Shown one piece after another: positions 16,416 through 24,900 of a stretch of DNA of 64,000 nucleotides. Every line of letters begins with the position of its first letter. Position 1 is the stretch's first letter. A program made the translations under genes and the position numbers. The stretch lies in assembly GCF_018919385.1 (NCBI RefSeq), contig NZ_JAHLMF010000012.1:96443-160442 (forward strand). The letters are read 5' to 3'. The stretch comes from Geomonas diazotrophica. GTDB lineage: Bacteria; Desulfobacterota; Desulfuromonadia; Geobacterales; Geobacteraceae. A model generated the notes under the pieces. The model was not told the DNA's origin, did no database searches, and was given only the letters and a program-made list of their open reading frames with translations.

Positions 16416-17750
16416 CTACTGGTTGATGATCAGGGTGAGAGTTACCACGGCTCTGCGGTTTTTGTGGCGGCCTGTGGCGCTTTGGTTGTTTGACACCGGT
16501 TTTTGTGAGCCGTGTCCCTTGATCGTGATTTTTGCGGGAGCAACGCCGTACTTGACCAGTTCATTCTTCACGTTCTGGGCTCGCTGCTGCGACAGGGCGA
16601 GGTTGGCCCGGTCATTCCCCACGTTGTCGGTGTGTCCCTCGATGACGGCGGTGGACTCCTCGTTGTATTTCATGAGCGACGCGAAGGCCGCTAGCTTGGC
16701 CTGGTAGACCGGCCGTATCGCTTGGCTGCTGAACAAGAACTCGATGGTCAGGGTCCGTATGCTCCTTTTAGGAGCGTGTGCCTGGGGAGATGGTACCGGC
16801 TGCGTCGACGCCGGGGCGGGAGCAGGCGCCTGTGTGGCGGGCGTCGCGGCCTGGGAGACCGTTCGCGGTTGTGCGGCCGCGGCCCCTGCCGGCGGTGCAT
16901 TTGGTGCTAGGGGAGGCTCGGCGTCTGGCAATCTCCGCCTGGCAGCGCTGTGAGCCGTGACCGGTGCGGGGTAGGCGGCCGGCGCGAACGCGTCGCCGGG
17001 GTTGGGTGGCAGGAGGTTGAGGCCCATAGCCGCTGCACCCGACCCGCGAAGAAGCTCCAGAATGGATGGAGGGGGGGGGGCCGGGGTGGCTGTTTCCGCT
17101 GTCGGCTTGGCCTGCTTCTCTTCCTGGGCCTGCGGGATGTTCTTGCGCGGCGGGGGAGGCACAGGCTTTCTGCGCTGCTTGCCGAAATAGTAGGTCAGGC
17201 CGGTGGTTATTTCGAAATTGCTGGTAGTGGTTGCGTGTTGGTAGACCATGAGCTGGCGCACATCCGCGCGGATAGCCAGGTACTCTTCCAACTGGTATTT
17301 CAGGCCGAACCCAAAGTTGAACAAGGGACTTTTGTCGCGTGCACCTTCCCGGTCGGTGAAGATCCCACCTGCACCAAGCGCGAGGAAGGGGGTCACGGCC
17401 TTTCTGGTCACGATCGGGTACGTCGCATCGAGGCGGAACAGGTAGGCCTGGGCCTTGAGGTGCTGCTCCTTGGTTGTGGTGGGAAGGTAATTGAAAGTAG
17501 CGTCGACGCCGATACTGTCCGTAATTCCGGTTCCGACGTGGTCGTAACTGGCTTTCACGCCGTAGGTGATGGCCGGATCCAAGGACTGCACCGAAGAGAA
17601 CAGATAGCCACCCACCAAAGGCGTAACGCTGACAGAATCAATCGGCTTTACGTACTTTGCTGCGGCAGCGTGTCCTTCAGATGAAAGCAGAAGGAAAAGG
17701 CCGAGGACGGCTATCAGGCGGGAAACGAATAGGGGCAACTTCGGCTCCAT
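16416..17750 (-). CDS. OmpA-family outer-membrane protein with long linker
   Basis: 444 residues with the same design as the 8.2-kb protein: signal peptide, N-terminal barrel (VSVTPLVGGYLFSSVQSLD to FEITTGLTYYFG), a long Pro/Ala linker, and an OmpA C-terminal domain (AVIEGHTDNVGNDRANLALSQQRAQNVKNEL ... GRHKNRRAV). It ties outer membrane to peptidoglycan. No convincing Shine-Dalgarno is seen before the ATG at 17750. A ten-G run at 17071-17080 lies in the linker coding region. The lipoprotein gene follows and is probably co-transcribed. Confidence 0.88.
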   Translation of the reverse strand: MEPKLPLFVSRLIAVLGLFLLLSSEGHAAAAKYVKPIDSVSVTPLVGGYLFSSVQSLDPAITYGVKASYDHVGTGITDSIGVDATFNYLPTTTKEQHLKAQAYLFRLDATYPIVTRKAVTPFLALGAGGIFTDREGARDKSPLFNFGFGLKYQLEEYLAIRADVRQLMVYQHATTTSNFEITTGLTYYFGKQRRKPVPPPPRKNIPQAQEEKQAKPTAETATPAPPPPSILELLRGSGAAAMGLNLLPPNPGDAFAPAAYPAPVTAHSAARRRLPDAEPPLAPNAPPAGAAAAQPRTVSQAATPATQAPAPAPASTQPVPSPQAHAPKRSIRTLTIEFLFSSQAIRPVYQAKLAAFASLMKYNEESTAVIEGHTDNVGNDRANLALSQQRAQNVKNELVKYGVAPAKITIKGHGSQKPVSNNQSATGRHKNRRAVVTLTLIINQ

Positions 17751-18103
17751 TATGCAAACACTGTGGTTGCCGCATCTTATACTAACCCGTTCATTGATTC
17801 AACTATTAATACTTTACGATAAATAGCCCGTATAGTGCTTTGAGCCGGCTCCCCAGCCTGTCCCCTCCCCGCTTTACCCCCCCGTCCATTTCCCCTTACC
17901 CCGCCCGATTGGCTGCTGATCATTCCGGAATTATCCCTGTTCAGATGTTCAACATGCGCACAGGCAAATTTTGAAAAAGAATTTCAGTGGCGAAAACTGA
18001 CAGAGCATAAAATCTAGCGAAGATAATTACTTGTGTGATTTGAACGGTTCTGCCCACTCTTGGTACCCCGCTTGAAAGGGGTAGTGGCAACGGGAGGTGA
18101 GCC
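17751..18103. other. Divergent intergenic region
   Basis: 353 bp between the OmpA-like gene (-) and the 3-heme cytochrome (+). It must carry both promoters. A TTGGTACCCCGCTTGA element near 18060 resembles a sigma-54 site but has GA where GC is required at -12, so I do not call it. No RNA gene or repeat is evident. Confidence 0.4.
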
Positions 18104-18778
18104 ATGAGAACCGAACAAAACATAAACAGAACGTTGCAGAGAATGGCGGGGCTGGCATATGCGGCCGCGATGGTACTCGGCCTGGTTCAGGAGGCAGGCG
18201 CTTTCGGGAGCAACGTTTCCAGAAATGGTGAGCGGTGTGCTTACACGCAGCAACTGCAGACCTCGGTTCAGGCCCGTAGGGACTACCTGGTAAAGATCGA
18301 TGCGGTGCGCGGCTTGTCCTACACGTCCGGCAGTTCTGTCGAAGATATGTACGGGAACATCGTTGCTGCTGGTTACTCCGATGACAACTCCACCGGATCG
18401 ACCGGCATCCTTTCTATCCTTTCTGACTCCAAGTCCGCCCCGTCATCGTTGCAGCACCTGGATGCCTTCTCGGTCAATTGCCTAAGCTGCCATGACGGTG
18501 TTCTGGCTTCTCAGATTAACGTTGATGTAAGGGATCGCCCGTCGTTCCGCAGGTCGATGGGGACCCTCACCAACCGTGACCATCCTCTCGGCATGACCTA
18601 CGAGGCCTATGTTGCGGCGGCCCGGGGCTACAAGGACGTCGGCAGCAACACCAAGATGATCTTCGTCAATGGCCGGGTCGGTTGCCTCACCTGCCACGAC
18701 CCGCTGAATCCCGATAAGGGGCATCTGGTGATGAGCGACTACGGCAGCGCGCTCTGCAAGAGCTGCCACGACAAGTAG
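18104..18778 (+). CDS. 3-heme c-type cytochrome
   Basis: 224 residues with signal peptide (ending GAFG). Three CXXCH sites: CLSCHDG at ~127, CLTCHDP at ~190 and CKSCHDK at the very C-terminus. The pattern CLSCHDGVLA ... DHPLGMTYE ... CLTCHDPLNPDKG ... CKSCH is the same as in the 4-heme cytochrome at 46.2 kb and the 7+1-heme protein at 51.9 kb, whose first heme (C-x-x-CHTPH) is absent here. GGGAGGTGA precedes the ATG. Monocistronic, with a terminator just after. Confidence 0.87.
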   Translation: MRTEQNINRTLQRMAGLAYAAAMVLGLVQEAGAFGSNVSRNGERCAYTQQLQTSVQARRDYLVKIDAVRGLSYTSGSSVEDMYGNIVAAGYSDDNSTGSTGILSILSDSKSAPSSLQHLDAFSVNCLSCHDGVLASQINVDVRDRPSFRRSMGTLTNRDHPLGMTYEAYVAAARGYKDVGSNTKMIFVNGRVGCLTCHDPLNPDKGHLVMSDYGSALCKSCHDK

Positions 18779-18807
18779 AATCTTGAGGAATCTTCCAGCT
18801 GTGGATC

Positions 18808-18837
18808 CCGAACCGGCTTGCCGGTTCGGTTATTTTG
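18808..18837 (+). terminator. Terminator of 3-heme cytochrome gene
   Basis: CCGAACCGG pairs with CCGGTTCGG around CTTG, followed by TTATTTTG. It lies 30 bp after the stop codon and could also serve the convergent minus-strand gene. Confidence 0.8.
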
Positions 18838-18852
18838 CTCCGGAGGGATTAG

Positions 18853-19206
18853 TTAGACGTACCTCTCGACCAGTTCTTCAATGATCTCGCCAATGGTGAC
18901 CCTGCGGTAGGCGGAGGCGATCTTCAGCTTTAGGTGCAGATCCTGCCTGATGTTGGCGGTGAGCCGCACGTCCCCTTCCGGCACCAGGCCCGAGACCGCC
19001 TTGACCGCCCCCTTGGGGAGGCGTCCCCGCTTGCCGCCCTGCGGCTTGGGCGCGGGTGGGGCGGCGGAGTGGCTGGACTGCTTGGGGCGCGTCTTGGCCT
19101 CCGGCCGGGACGCCGGTGTAGGCGGCGCGGCCGGTGCGGCCGGCGCGGGAGCTTCCGCGATTCCCGCCAGTTCGAACAGCCCCATCTGGTTTTCCAAATC
19201 CGACAT
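18853..19206 (-). CDS. Ribbon-helix-helix DNA-binding protein
   Basis: 117 residues: a short acidic N-terminus, a disordered Ala/Pro-rich stretch (~15-70), and a C-terminal ribbon-helix-helix motif (VRLTANIRQDLHLKLKIASAYRRVTIGEIIEELVERY). The fold binds DNA as a dimer and is used by ParG/CopG-type partition and regulatory proteins. No ParA partner or toxin gene is adjacent, so it is an orphan. GGGGGTGAGG precedes the ATG. A regulator of unknown target, or a nucleoid/partition accessory protein. Confidence 0.78.
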   Translation of the reverse strand: MSDLENQMGLFELAGIAEAPAPAAPAAPPTPASRPEAKTRPKQSSHSAAPPAPKPQGGKRGRLPKGAVKAVSGLVPEGDVRLTANIRQDLHLKLKIASAYRRVTIGEIIEELVERYV

Positions 19207-19614
19207 GCCTCACCCCCGCTGAAAAATGCCAGCGCACTATAGCAACGACGCCTTAGACGAGGCAACCCCTTTTTATGCAACAGTTCAAAGTTTGAAATTC
19301 ACCGGCGACCAGGGATTCGATAGCAACATCAGCGCCTGCACTTGAGGTAACCCTCGACAAGGAGGTGGTGACCAAAGGGGAGCCGCCGAAGGTTCCTGAA
19401 CCTTGACGATGATGCCGCCTCAGGTTAAAATCGGCGCCACGCATGATCCCCTGCTGTGCGCCAAGAACGCGGGGGGGGGGGCAGTGGTGACGTCATGGGC
19501 GTCCAGGGCATGGCAGTCGGGGATAATTGAAGGGATGGATGAAGGTCGGTCGGAAGTTATCTGCTCGCGGCGACGGGTAAAGACAAATCTCCTCCCCGTC
19601 GTGCGTCGGAGTTG
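19207..19614. other. Intergenic stretch without convincing gene
   Basis: About 400 bp upstream of the ribbon-helix-helix gene. Short frames exist but lack ribosome-binding sites and recognisable composition. A run of eleven G lies at 19471-19481. No terminator or RNA structure stands out. Confidence 0.4.
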
Positions 19615-19642
19615 TTGACACAATGGGCGCTGTATTTAGAAT
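19615..19642 (+). promoter_or_regulatory. Sigma-70-type promoter for small ORF
   Basis: TTGACA at 19615-19620 and TAGAAT at 19637-19642 with a 16-bp spacer, ~45 bp before the start codon of the 58-residue ORF. Confidence 0.7.
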
Positions 19643-19685
19643 TGTCTAATCGGCCCAACACTCATTCTAGAACGCGGAGAGAACG

Positions 19686-19862
19686 ATGAACCCAGATCTG
19701 GCTAGACTGACCCCGGGGCAGAAGTTGATGAAACAGGCGATACATGAGATCGACGACTACTTCGGCGAAGGAGTGGCGTTCAAAAACATCGACTTCCTAG
19801 GCGAGTACATGCAGACCCTCGCGATCCTGGAACTGAAGGAAACGCTCAGGAACAAGCTCTAG
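19686..19862 (+). CDS. Small hypothetical protein (58 aa)
   Basis: Begins MNPDLARLTPGQKLMKQAIHEI and ends LELKETLRNKL. It is soluble, helical and charged, with no cysteines or signal. CGGAGAG lies 4-5 nt before the ATG and a good sigma-70 promoter lies ~45 bp upstream, which supports a real gene. It is convergent with the histidine kinase, whose stop is 9 bp away. Function unknown. Confidence 0.7.
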   Translation: MNPDLARLTPGQKLMKQAIHEIDDYFGEGVAFKNIDFLGEYMQTLAILELKETLRNKL

Positions 19863-19870
19863 GGGGCGGG

Positions 19871-21424
19871 TCACCCTGTCTTTTTGGGCAGGGAGAACCA
19901 GAAGCAGGCGCCTGCGCCCACGCCCCCCTCGGCCCAGACCCTGCCGCCGTGCCTGAGCACGATGCGCTGCACGATAGCGAGCCCGACGCCGGTTCCCTCG
20001 AATTCCTCGTTGGCGTGCAGCCGCTGGAACAGCCCGAATAGCTTGTTGGCGTAGGCCTCGTCGAAACCGACACCGTTATCCCTGACGTAGATTTCCTGCT
20101 CGTTTTCCCGGTCCACCGCGCCGACGGCTATCCTCGCGGCAGCACGGGAACGGGTGAATTTCACCGCGTTGCCGATCAGGTTGATCAGCACCTGGCGCAA
20201 CATGGCGGCGTCGCCCAAAACCACCGGAAGCGGCGCGATGTCCCATTCGATCTCTCTCTCTTGCAGGTCCCCCTGCAGATCTGCCACGATTTCCCGCACC
20301 AACAGACCCAGGTCCACCCACCCTTTCATCATCTCGCTGCGCCCCATCCTGGAGAACGCCAGCAGGTCGTCGATGAGAAGCCCCATCTTCTTCGCCGCGC
20401 CGCTGATGACGTCGAGGTAGTGGCGGCTCTTCTCGTCCAGTCCCGTCCCGGCCTTGGAGCTCAGCAGGTCGACGAACCCGATGATATGCCGAAGCGGCGC
20501 GCGCAGGTCGTGCGAGACCGAGTAGCTGAACGACTCCAGTTCCCGGTTGGTTGCCGCCAGCTGCTCCAGCTGGTTCCTGAGGGCGAGGTTCAGTTCCATG
20601 ATCTTCGCCTCCCCCTGCTTTTGAATGGTGATGTCCCGGATAACGGCGAAGACCCAGGTTGCATCCTGCGCCTCGATGGGGTTCAGCATGATGTCCACCG
20701 GGATCTCGGAGCCGTTTTGGTGGCGCCCGTACAGCTCCAGGCCGATCCCCATCTTGCGGGCCCTGGGATCGCCGAAGTAGTTGCGCAGGTGCTGACGGTG
20801 GCGTTTGTGGAAACGCTTGGGGATGAGGAGTTCGATGCGCTGCCCCACCAGCTCCTCGCGCATGTAGCCGAAGGTCACTTCGGCCTGCTGGTTCACCTTC
20901 CGGATCACGCCGCCGCCGTCCACCACCACGATGGCGTCGGGCGCGGTTTCGAAGAGACGCTCCAGCATGGTGCGGCTCTTCGCCATGGCCTCCTCGGAAG
21001 CCCGCCGCTCGGTGTTGTCGTGCAGTATCAGCACATACCCCGTGCGCTCGTCGGCCGTGTCACGCAGCTCGTTGATCGTGATGGCCGCCCAGAAACGGCT
21101 GCCATCCTTGCGCAGACGCCACCCCTGCAGCTCGACGCTCCCCATGCTGCCCGTTATGGCGAGCTCCCGCTGCGGCGCACCCGAGCGAATCTCCTCCTTG
21201 GGGTGCAGCACGGAGAAGTGTCTCCCCAGGATCTCGTGGGCGAGGTACCGGGTGATGCGCTCGGCGCCGCTGTTCCACGAGATGATCTCGCCCTTTAGGT
21301 TGAGCAGGATCAGGGCGTAGTCCTTTACCTGTTCCGCCGCCAGGCGAAACAACTGGTCCCTTGCCCGCTGCGAGGGTTCCGGTACGACGGCGGTTGTCTT
21401 GTCTTCATCGTGTTTGTCGACCAT
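19871..21424 (-). CDS. PAS-domain sensor histidine kinase
   Basis: 517 residues with no membrane segment, so cytoplasmic. Two PAS domains: ~30-140 (ALILLNLKGEIISWNSGAERITRY) and ~150-270 (APDAIVVVDGGGVIRKVNQQAE). A coiled linker precedes the HisKA domain with SVSHDLRAPLRHIIGF (His ~315) and the HATPase domain with NLIGNAVKF, DNGVGF and GTGVGLAIV. The layout resembles bacteriophytochrome-type kinases without a chromophore domain. No response regulator is adjacent. The start has only a weak ribosome-binding site. Confidence 0.88.
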   Translation of the reverse strand: MVDKHDEDKTTAVVPEPSQRARDQLFRLAAEQVKDYALILLNLKGEIISWNSGAERITRYLAHEILGRHFSVLHPKEEIRSGAPQRELAITGSMGSVELQGWRLRKDGSRFWAAITINELRDTADERTGYVLILHDNTERRASEEAMAKSRTMLERLFETAPDAIVVVDGGGVIRKVNQQAEVTFGYMREELVGQRIELLIPKRFHKRHRQHLRNYFGDPRARKMGIGLELYGRHQNGSEIPVDIMLNPIEAQDATWVFAVIRDITIQKQGEAKIMELNLALRNQLEQLAATNRELESFSYSVSHDLRAPLRHIIGFVDLLSSKAGTGLDEKSRHYLDVISGAAKKMGLLIDDLLAFSRMGRSEMMKGWVDLGLLVREIVADLQGDLQEREIEWDIAPLPVVLGDAAMLRQVLINLIGNAVKFTRSRAAARIAVGAVDRENEQEIYVRDNGVGFDEAYANKLFGLFQRLHANEEFEGTGVGLAIVQRIVLRHGGRVWAEGGVGAGACFWFSLPKKTG

Positions 21425-21478
21425 TGTCTGTGCCTGTGCTGTAGCTACCGTTATTGCGACCTCGCGGGACGCAGCCGG

Positions 21479-21937
21479 CTACCTTGCCGGGATGACGGAT
21501 TCGAAACTCTGCATCCAGTTGGTGCCGTCACCGAGCCCATGGCTCCCTCCATCGCTGCCGAGGTACTTATAGGTGATGCGGAGCCGATCCCCCGCAGCGA
21601 GTGCAGCCGGGATCCTGATGGTGAAATCGGCACTTTCGTCCAGTCCCAGTTCGGACGGCACGACGAAGGTCATCCCCTGCACCAGGACCTTGCCACGGCC
21701 GTCCAGCTGCGACGCCCATATCTCCAGGTTACGCATCCGGAAGTAGCGCACGTTCTTCACCACCCCCTGGACGACGGTGCTCCCGCCGGCGGGCCGCACC
21801 TCCCATCCCATCAGGACGTCGAATTGCTTGTACTGATGCGGCAGGGCTGCCAGGCGCTGCTGCTGCAGGTCGGGATACGTGGCGCAGGCGCCGAGGAGGA
21901 GCAGCAATATTAAAAAGATGGGTCTAGGTCGTCTCAT
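21479..21937 (-). CDS. Lipoprotein, unknown function
   Basis: 152 residues. AAGGAGGTG lies 5 nt before the ATG at 21937. Signal sequence with lipobox LLGAC. The mature part reads as a single beta-rich domain (VVQGVVKNVRYFRMRNLEIWASQLDGRGKVLVQG ... DFTIRIPAALAAGDRLRITYKYLGSDGG), similar in rhythm to FxLYD-type domains that describe extracytoplasmic binding modules. The next gene, a histidine kinase, starts 55 bp downstream and could be co-transcribed. Confidence 0.75.
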   Translation of the reverse strand: MRRPRPIFLILLLLLGACATYPDLQQQRLAALPHQYKQFDVLMGWEVRPAGGSTVVQGVVKNVRYFRMRNLEIWASQLDGRGKVLVQGMTFVVPSELGLDESADFTIRIPAALAAGDRLRITYKYLGSDGGSHGLGDGTNWMQSFESVIPAR

Positions 21938-22099
21938 GTGACACCTCCTTCGAACAGCTGATATTTTACGCCACTGGGGGGTAATGCACAACGCGGCGAC
22001 GGAGTTTGTTCGGCAGGGGAGGGGGAGGTTGACTGGAAGAGGGAGACCCGGAGCCGGGGAGTGGCGCTGCCTCAGCCGGACGGCAGCGCCTGTGGAGGG

Positions 22100-22597
22100 T
22101 TACCTGTCGTGACCGGCGCGGTGACCCGGGGCGCCGTGGGGTGCCTCGCGCAGCGCCTTGAACTTGGCCGCCTGCTCGGGCGTCAGCAGGGCGAGAAACT
22201 GCCTGGTCTGCGCCCCCCTCTGCACCGCGAAGTCCGCCTGCAGCGCCGAGACCTTTGCCGCCTGGGCCCTGATGGCGGGTTCGTCGGCGCTGCCGGAGCG
22301 GACCAGGGCCTGCAGCTCGTGCCGCTCATGCCTTAGGGAGGCGAACAGGGGGGCGTTCTTGGCGCGCCCGGCCTCGAAGATGGCGCGCGCCTCGTTCCTT
22401 TGCTGTTCGGAGAGTCCCAACTCCCGGGCCATCTTCCTGAGCATGGCACGAGGACCCCCATGTTTTTGCTGCTCGAAACATCCTTTGCCGCCTTCCCCCT
22501 CAGCCGGGCCGTAGCCGGCGAACGCGCTTTGAGCACCCAAAGCCGCAGTTGCGGTGATGCAGGTGAATAGTGCCAGTTGCCTTAGCTGTCTTTTCAT
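22100..22597 (-). CDS. Spy/CpxP-family periplasmic protein
   Basis: 165 residues with signal peptide (ending SAFA). The mature part is helical: MARELGLSEQQRNEARAIFEAGR, then a second pair ending LLTPEQAAKFKAL, which is the LTxxQ motif typical of Spy/CpxP chaperones. Such proteins bind unfolded periplasmic proteins or metals during envelope stress. AAGGAG lies 7 nt before the ATG. No adjacent two-component genes, so its regulator is elsewhere. Confidence 0.85.
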   Translation of the reverse strand: MKRQLRQLALFTCITATAALGAQSAFAGYGPAEGEGGKGCFEQQKHGGPRAMLRKMARELGLSEQQRNEARAIFEAGRAKNAPLFASLRHERHELQALVRSGSADEPAIRAQAAKVSALQADFAVQRGAQTRQFLALLTPEQAAKFKALREAPHGAPGHRAGHDR

Positions 22598-22787
22598 ATC
22601 GATTCTCCTTTTGGGTCTGGCTTAGCGGCCAGCTCTTCCGGCTACGGTATGAACCTAAGGTACCTGGCGATTATGAAGCAAATATGAAGGAATTGAGGAA
22701 ATCGTCGCCGCGTGCTTTCGGGACGACTCGCGGCGTTGTGACCGGAGGGGATATGAGTGTTGCCTCCTGATTTAACCAGAGCCGTCC

Positions 22788-22815
22788 TTGCCATCACGGT
22801 CTACATTGCTAGAAT
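22788..22815 (+). promoter_or_regulatory. Sigma-70-type promoter
   Basis: TTGCCA at 22788-22793 and TAGAAT at 22810-22815, spacer 16 bp, 48 bp before the ATG of the small gene at 22863. Confidence 0.65.
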
Positions 22816-22862
22816 GTACTAACGAGCTTGAACTTCGCTGAACCATCATCGAGGAGGGGGCT

Positions 22863-23066
22863 ATGAAAATTCCGGTTGTGTTTGCTGATGAAAGACGCGG
22901 GCTGGTAAAAGCAGAGGAACTCCAGAAATTGATAGAGCAGGCAGCGATAGTATCCTTCTTGCGCAGCGACGGCGAGTGCGTGCAGGTCGGGGTCGACAGC
23001 GTGAGAGGGATGGGTGGGAGAACCTATCGCGGCCCCGAGCGCAGGGGGAACGTCCTGTTCTGCTGA
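22863..23066 (+). CDS. Small GSU3473-like protein
   Basis: 67 residues: MKIPVVFADERRGLVKAEELQKLI ... VSFLRSDGECVQVG ... YRGPERR. Small proteins with this V-x-F-x-D-x-x-x-G-x-V and SDGWV/ECV-x-G-x-D pattern are common in Geobacter and usually named after GSU3473. They are cytoplasmic with no known function. Shine-Dalgarno GAGGAGGGG precedes the ATG, a promoter lies upstream and a terminator downstream, so it is monocistronic. Confidence 0.78.
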   Translation: MKIPVVFADERRGLVKAEELQKLIEQAAIVSFLRSDGECVQVGVDSVRGMGGRTYRGPERRGNVLFC

Positions 23067-23090
23067 GCAAGTCCCCGCACCGCAAGAGAC

Positions 23091-23127
23091 AAGGCCGGCC
23101 TTCTTCATCGAGCCGGCCTTTGCTTTT
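23091..23127 (+). terminator. Terminator of GSU3473-like gene
   Basis: AAGGCCGGC pairs with GCCGGCCTT, followed by TTGCTTTT, 25 bp after the stop. Confidence 0.85.
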
Positions 23128-23479
23128 GGCCAACCTCCGGTTTCCCGCCTGTTATACAAATCCGCCATTATTTACAGTTTTGCAAAACACCGAGGGCCCT
23201 TTTGCATTTATGCGAAAGCACTCCGGCGACGCGGCGGCAACGATCAACGTGCTGATATCACGCCGCATCGGGGTGACCCGGCGGTTTTATCGGCGGCGAG
23301 GTCTTTCGCCGTTGTGCGAAAAAGGCCTGGCTCACCCGGCACCGATCCGCCCACCCGTCGCCCGCTAACATGCTGATTTTGCGCGATTCGTAAAAATATA
23401 CGAAATCGTAAAACATTGGTATGCGAGTTGCTAAGATCTGTGACAAGAGTCGTCAATCCCAACATGGAGGTATAAAGGC
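23128..23479 (+). promoter_or_regulatory. Upstream region of OFA transporter with sigma-54 promoter at 23416-23432
   Basis: TTGGTATGCGAGTTGCT at 23416-23432 matches the -24/-12 consensus: GG and GC are 12 bp apart and flanked by T-T and T-T. Immediately upstream, GATTCGT at ~23385 and ACGAAATC at ~23399 form an imperfect inverted repeat that may bind a regulator. The remaining ~250 bp hold no gene I can support. Confidence 0.7.
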
Positions 23480-24781
23480 ATGTCACAACCAACATCTAAC
23501 AAGGGCTGGCAGGTAGTCTTCGCTGGAACCGGAATCAACCTGGCGCTCGGGGTGCTGTATGCCTGGAGTATCTTCAAGGGGGCCATCAAGGCGTCCATCG
23601 AGAAGGGTGGCCCCGATGCCTTCCAATGGAGCCTCGGCTCCATCAACGATCCGTACGCTCTCTGCTGTCTCGCCTTCGCCTTCTCCATGATCCTGGCGGG
23701 GAAGTGCCAGGACAAGATCGGTCCGGCCAAGACCGCCCTGATCGGTGGCCTCCTGGTTGGGGCAGGCTTCTCCCTCATGGGGTACTCCAACAGCTACGCC
23801 GCCTGGGTCACCGGCTTTGGCGTACTGGCCGGTTCGGGCTTCGGCTTCGGCTACTCCGCCGCCACCCCGCCGGCGCTTAAGTGGTTCTCCTCCAAGAAGA
23901 CCGGCCTCATCGCAGGCATCGTGGTCGCCGGTTTCGGTCTCGCCCCGGTGTACATCGCGCCGCTTTCCAGCTACCTCCTGGGCGCCTACGGCATCCAGCA
24001 GTCCATGTACATCCTCGCCGCCGGCTTCGCGGTCATCGTCTGCGGCCTCTCCTTCGCCCTCGCCAACCCGCCCAAGGGTTACGTTCCCGCGGAACCGGCC
24101 CTCAAAGGTGACGAGAAGGCCGCCCCGGCGAAGAAGGCCGTACACGACGCAAACGTCGGCGAGATGCTGCGCTCTCCCAAGTTCTACATGCTCTGGGCAA
24201 CCTTCTTCATCGGTGCGGGCGCTGGCCTCATGGTGATCGGCTCCGTCGCGGGGCTGGCCAAGAAGAGCATGGGCCCCATGGCCTTCGTGGCGGTGGCCAT
24301 CATGGCCATCGGCAACGCCTCCGGCCGCGTCGTGGCCGGCGTCCTCTCCGACAAGATCGGCCGTCGCGCCACCCTGACCCTCATGCTCGGCTTCCAGGCG
24401 ATCCTCATGTTCGCCGCGGTCCCGGTGGTCGGCTCCGGCTCCGCAGCCATGCTGGTGCTGCTCGCCTCGCTGATCGGCTTCAACTACGGCTCCAACCTGA
24501 CCCTCTTCCCCTCCTTCGCCAAGGACTACTGGGGCTTCAAGAACTACGGCCTCAACTACGGCGTGCTGTTCTCCGCCTGGGGCGTCGGCGGCCTGGTCAT
24601 GGGGCGCGTCTCGGAGATGATGAACGCGCAGCCGGGCGGCCTGAACAAGTCCTTCATCCTGGCCGGTTCCTGCCTGGCGCTGGGCACCGTGATCACCTTC
24701 TTCCTGCGTGAGAAGAAGGCGGTCGAGGTCGAGGCCACCGAGATGGCAGGCGAGAAGGTCACCGTCAAGGTTTCCGCCTAA
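23480..24781 (+). CDS. OFA-family MFS transporter (oxalate/formate antiporter-like)
   Basis: 433 residues with 12 predicted membrane segments in two halves joined by a charged loop (~205-230, KGDEKAAPAKKAVHDANVGEMLRSPKFYMLW). The opening NKGWQVVFAGTGINLALGVLYAWSIF, the PPALKWF signature and the DKIGRR loop between TM8 and TM9 are typical of the OxlT/OFA family, which moves small carboxylates. The substrate here is not determined; acetate, formate or pyruvate are plausible. GGAGG lies 9 nt before the ATG. Sigma-54 promoter upstream and strong terminator downstream, so it is a single-gene unit. Confidence 0.88.
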   Translation: MSQPTSNKGWQVVFAGTGINLALGVLYAWSIFKGAIKASIEKGGPDAFQWSLGSINDPYALCCLAFAFSMILAGKCQDKIGPAKTALIGGLLVGAGFSLMGYSNSYAAWVTGFGVLAGSGFGFGYSAATPPALKWFSSKKTGLIAGIVVAGFGLAPVYIAPLSSYLLGAYGIQQSMYILAAGFAVIVCGLSFALANPPKGYVPAEPALKGDEKAAPAKKAVHDANVGEMLRSPKFYMLWATFFIGAGAGLMVIGSVAGLAKKSMGPMAFVAVAIMAIGNASGRVVAGVLSDKIGRRATLTLMLGFQAILMFAAVPVVGSGSAAMLVLLASLIGFNYGSNLTLFPSFAKDYWGFKNYGLNYGVLFSAWGVGGLVMGRVSEMMNAQPGGLNKSFILAGSCLALGTVITFFLREKKAVEVEATEMAGEKVTVKVSA

Positions 24782-24809
24782 CGTGTTCTGCAGCGTAGGC
24801 TGAAAAAAA

Positions 24810-24844
24810 GAAGGGCCATGCAAATTCTGCATGGCCCTTTTTTT
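24810..24844 (+). terminator. Terminator of OFA transporter gene
   Basis: AAGGGCCATGCA pairs with TGCATGGCCCTT around AATTC, followed by seven T. Confidence 0.93.
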
Positions 24845-24900
24845 AAGGATGATGTTATTATGGCGCACTCTTAATAAACCCGCCCACTCTGGAGATGATC

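Noticed and set aside
18058..18078. TTGGTACCCCGCTTGA before the 3-heme cytochrome as a sigma-54 promoter
   Set aside because: The -12 box has GA instead of the invariant GC.
17940..18103. GEMM (cyclic dinucleotide) riboswitch before a cytochrome gene, as is common in Geobacter
   Set aside because: I looked for the conserved GEMM core in the cytochrome leaders in this window, including those at 10.5, 18.0, 44.4, 46.0, 53.2 and 60.1 kb, and did not see it.
19420..19623. A 67-codon minus-strand frame upstream of the ribbon-helix-helix gene
   Set aside because: Crosses an eleven-G run, lacks a ribosome-binding site and has no protein-like pattern.
23483..24868. A 461-codon minus-strand frame opposite the OFA transporter
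   Set aside because: Composition is His, Gly and Asp rich nonsense; the plus strand gives a typical 12-helix transporter with a ribosome-binding site.
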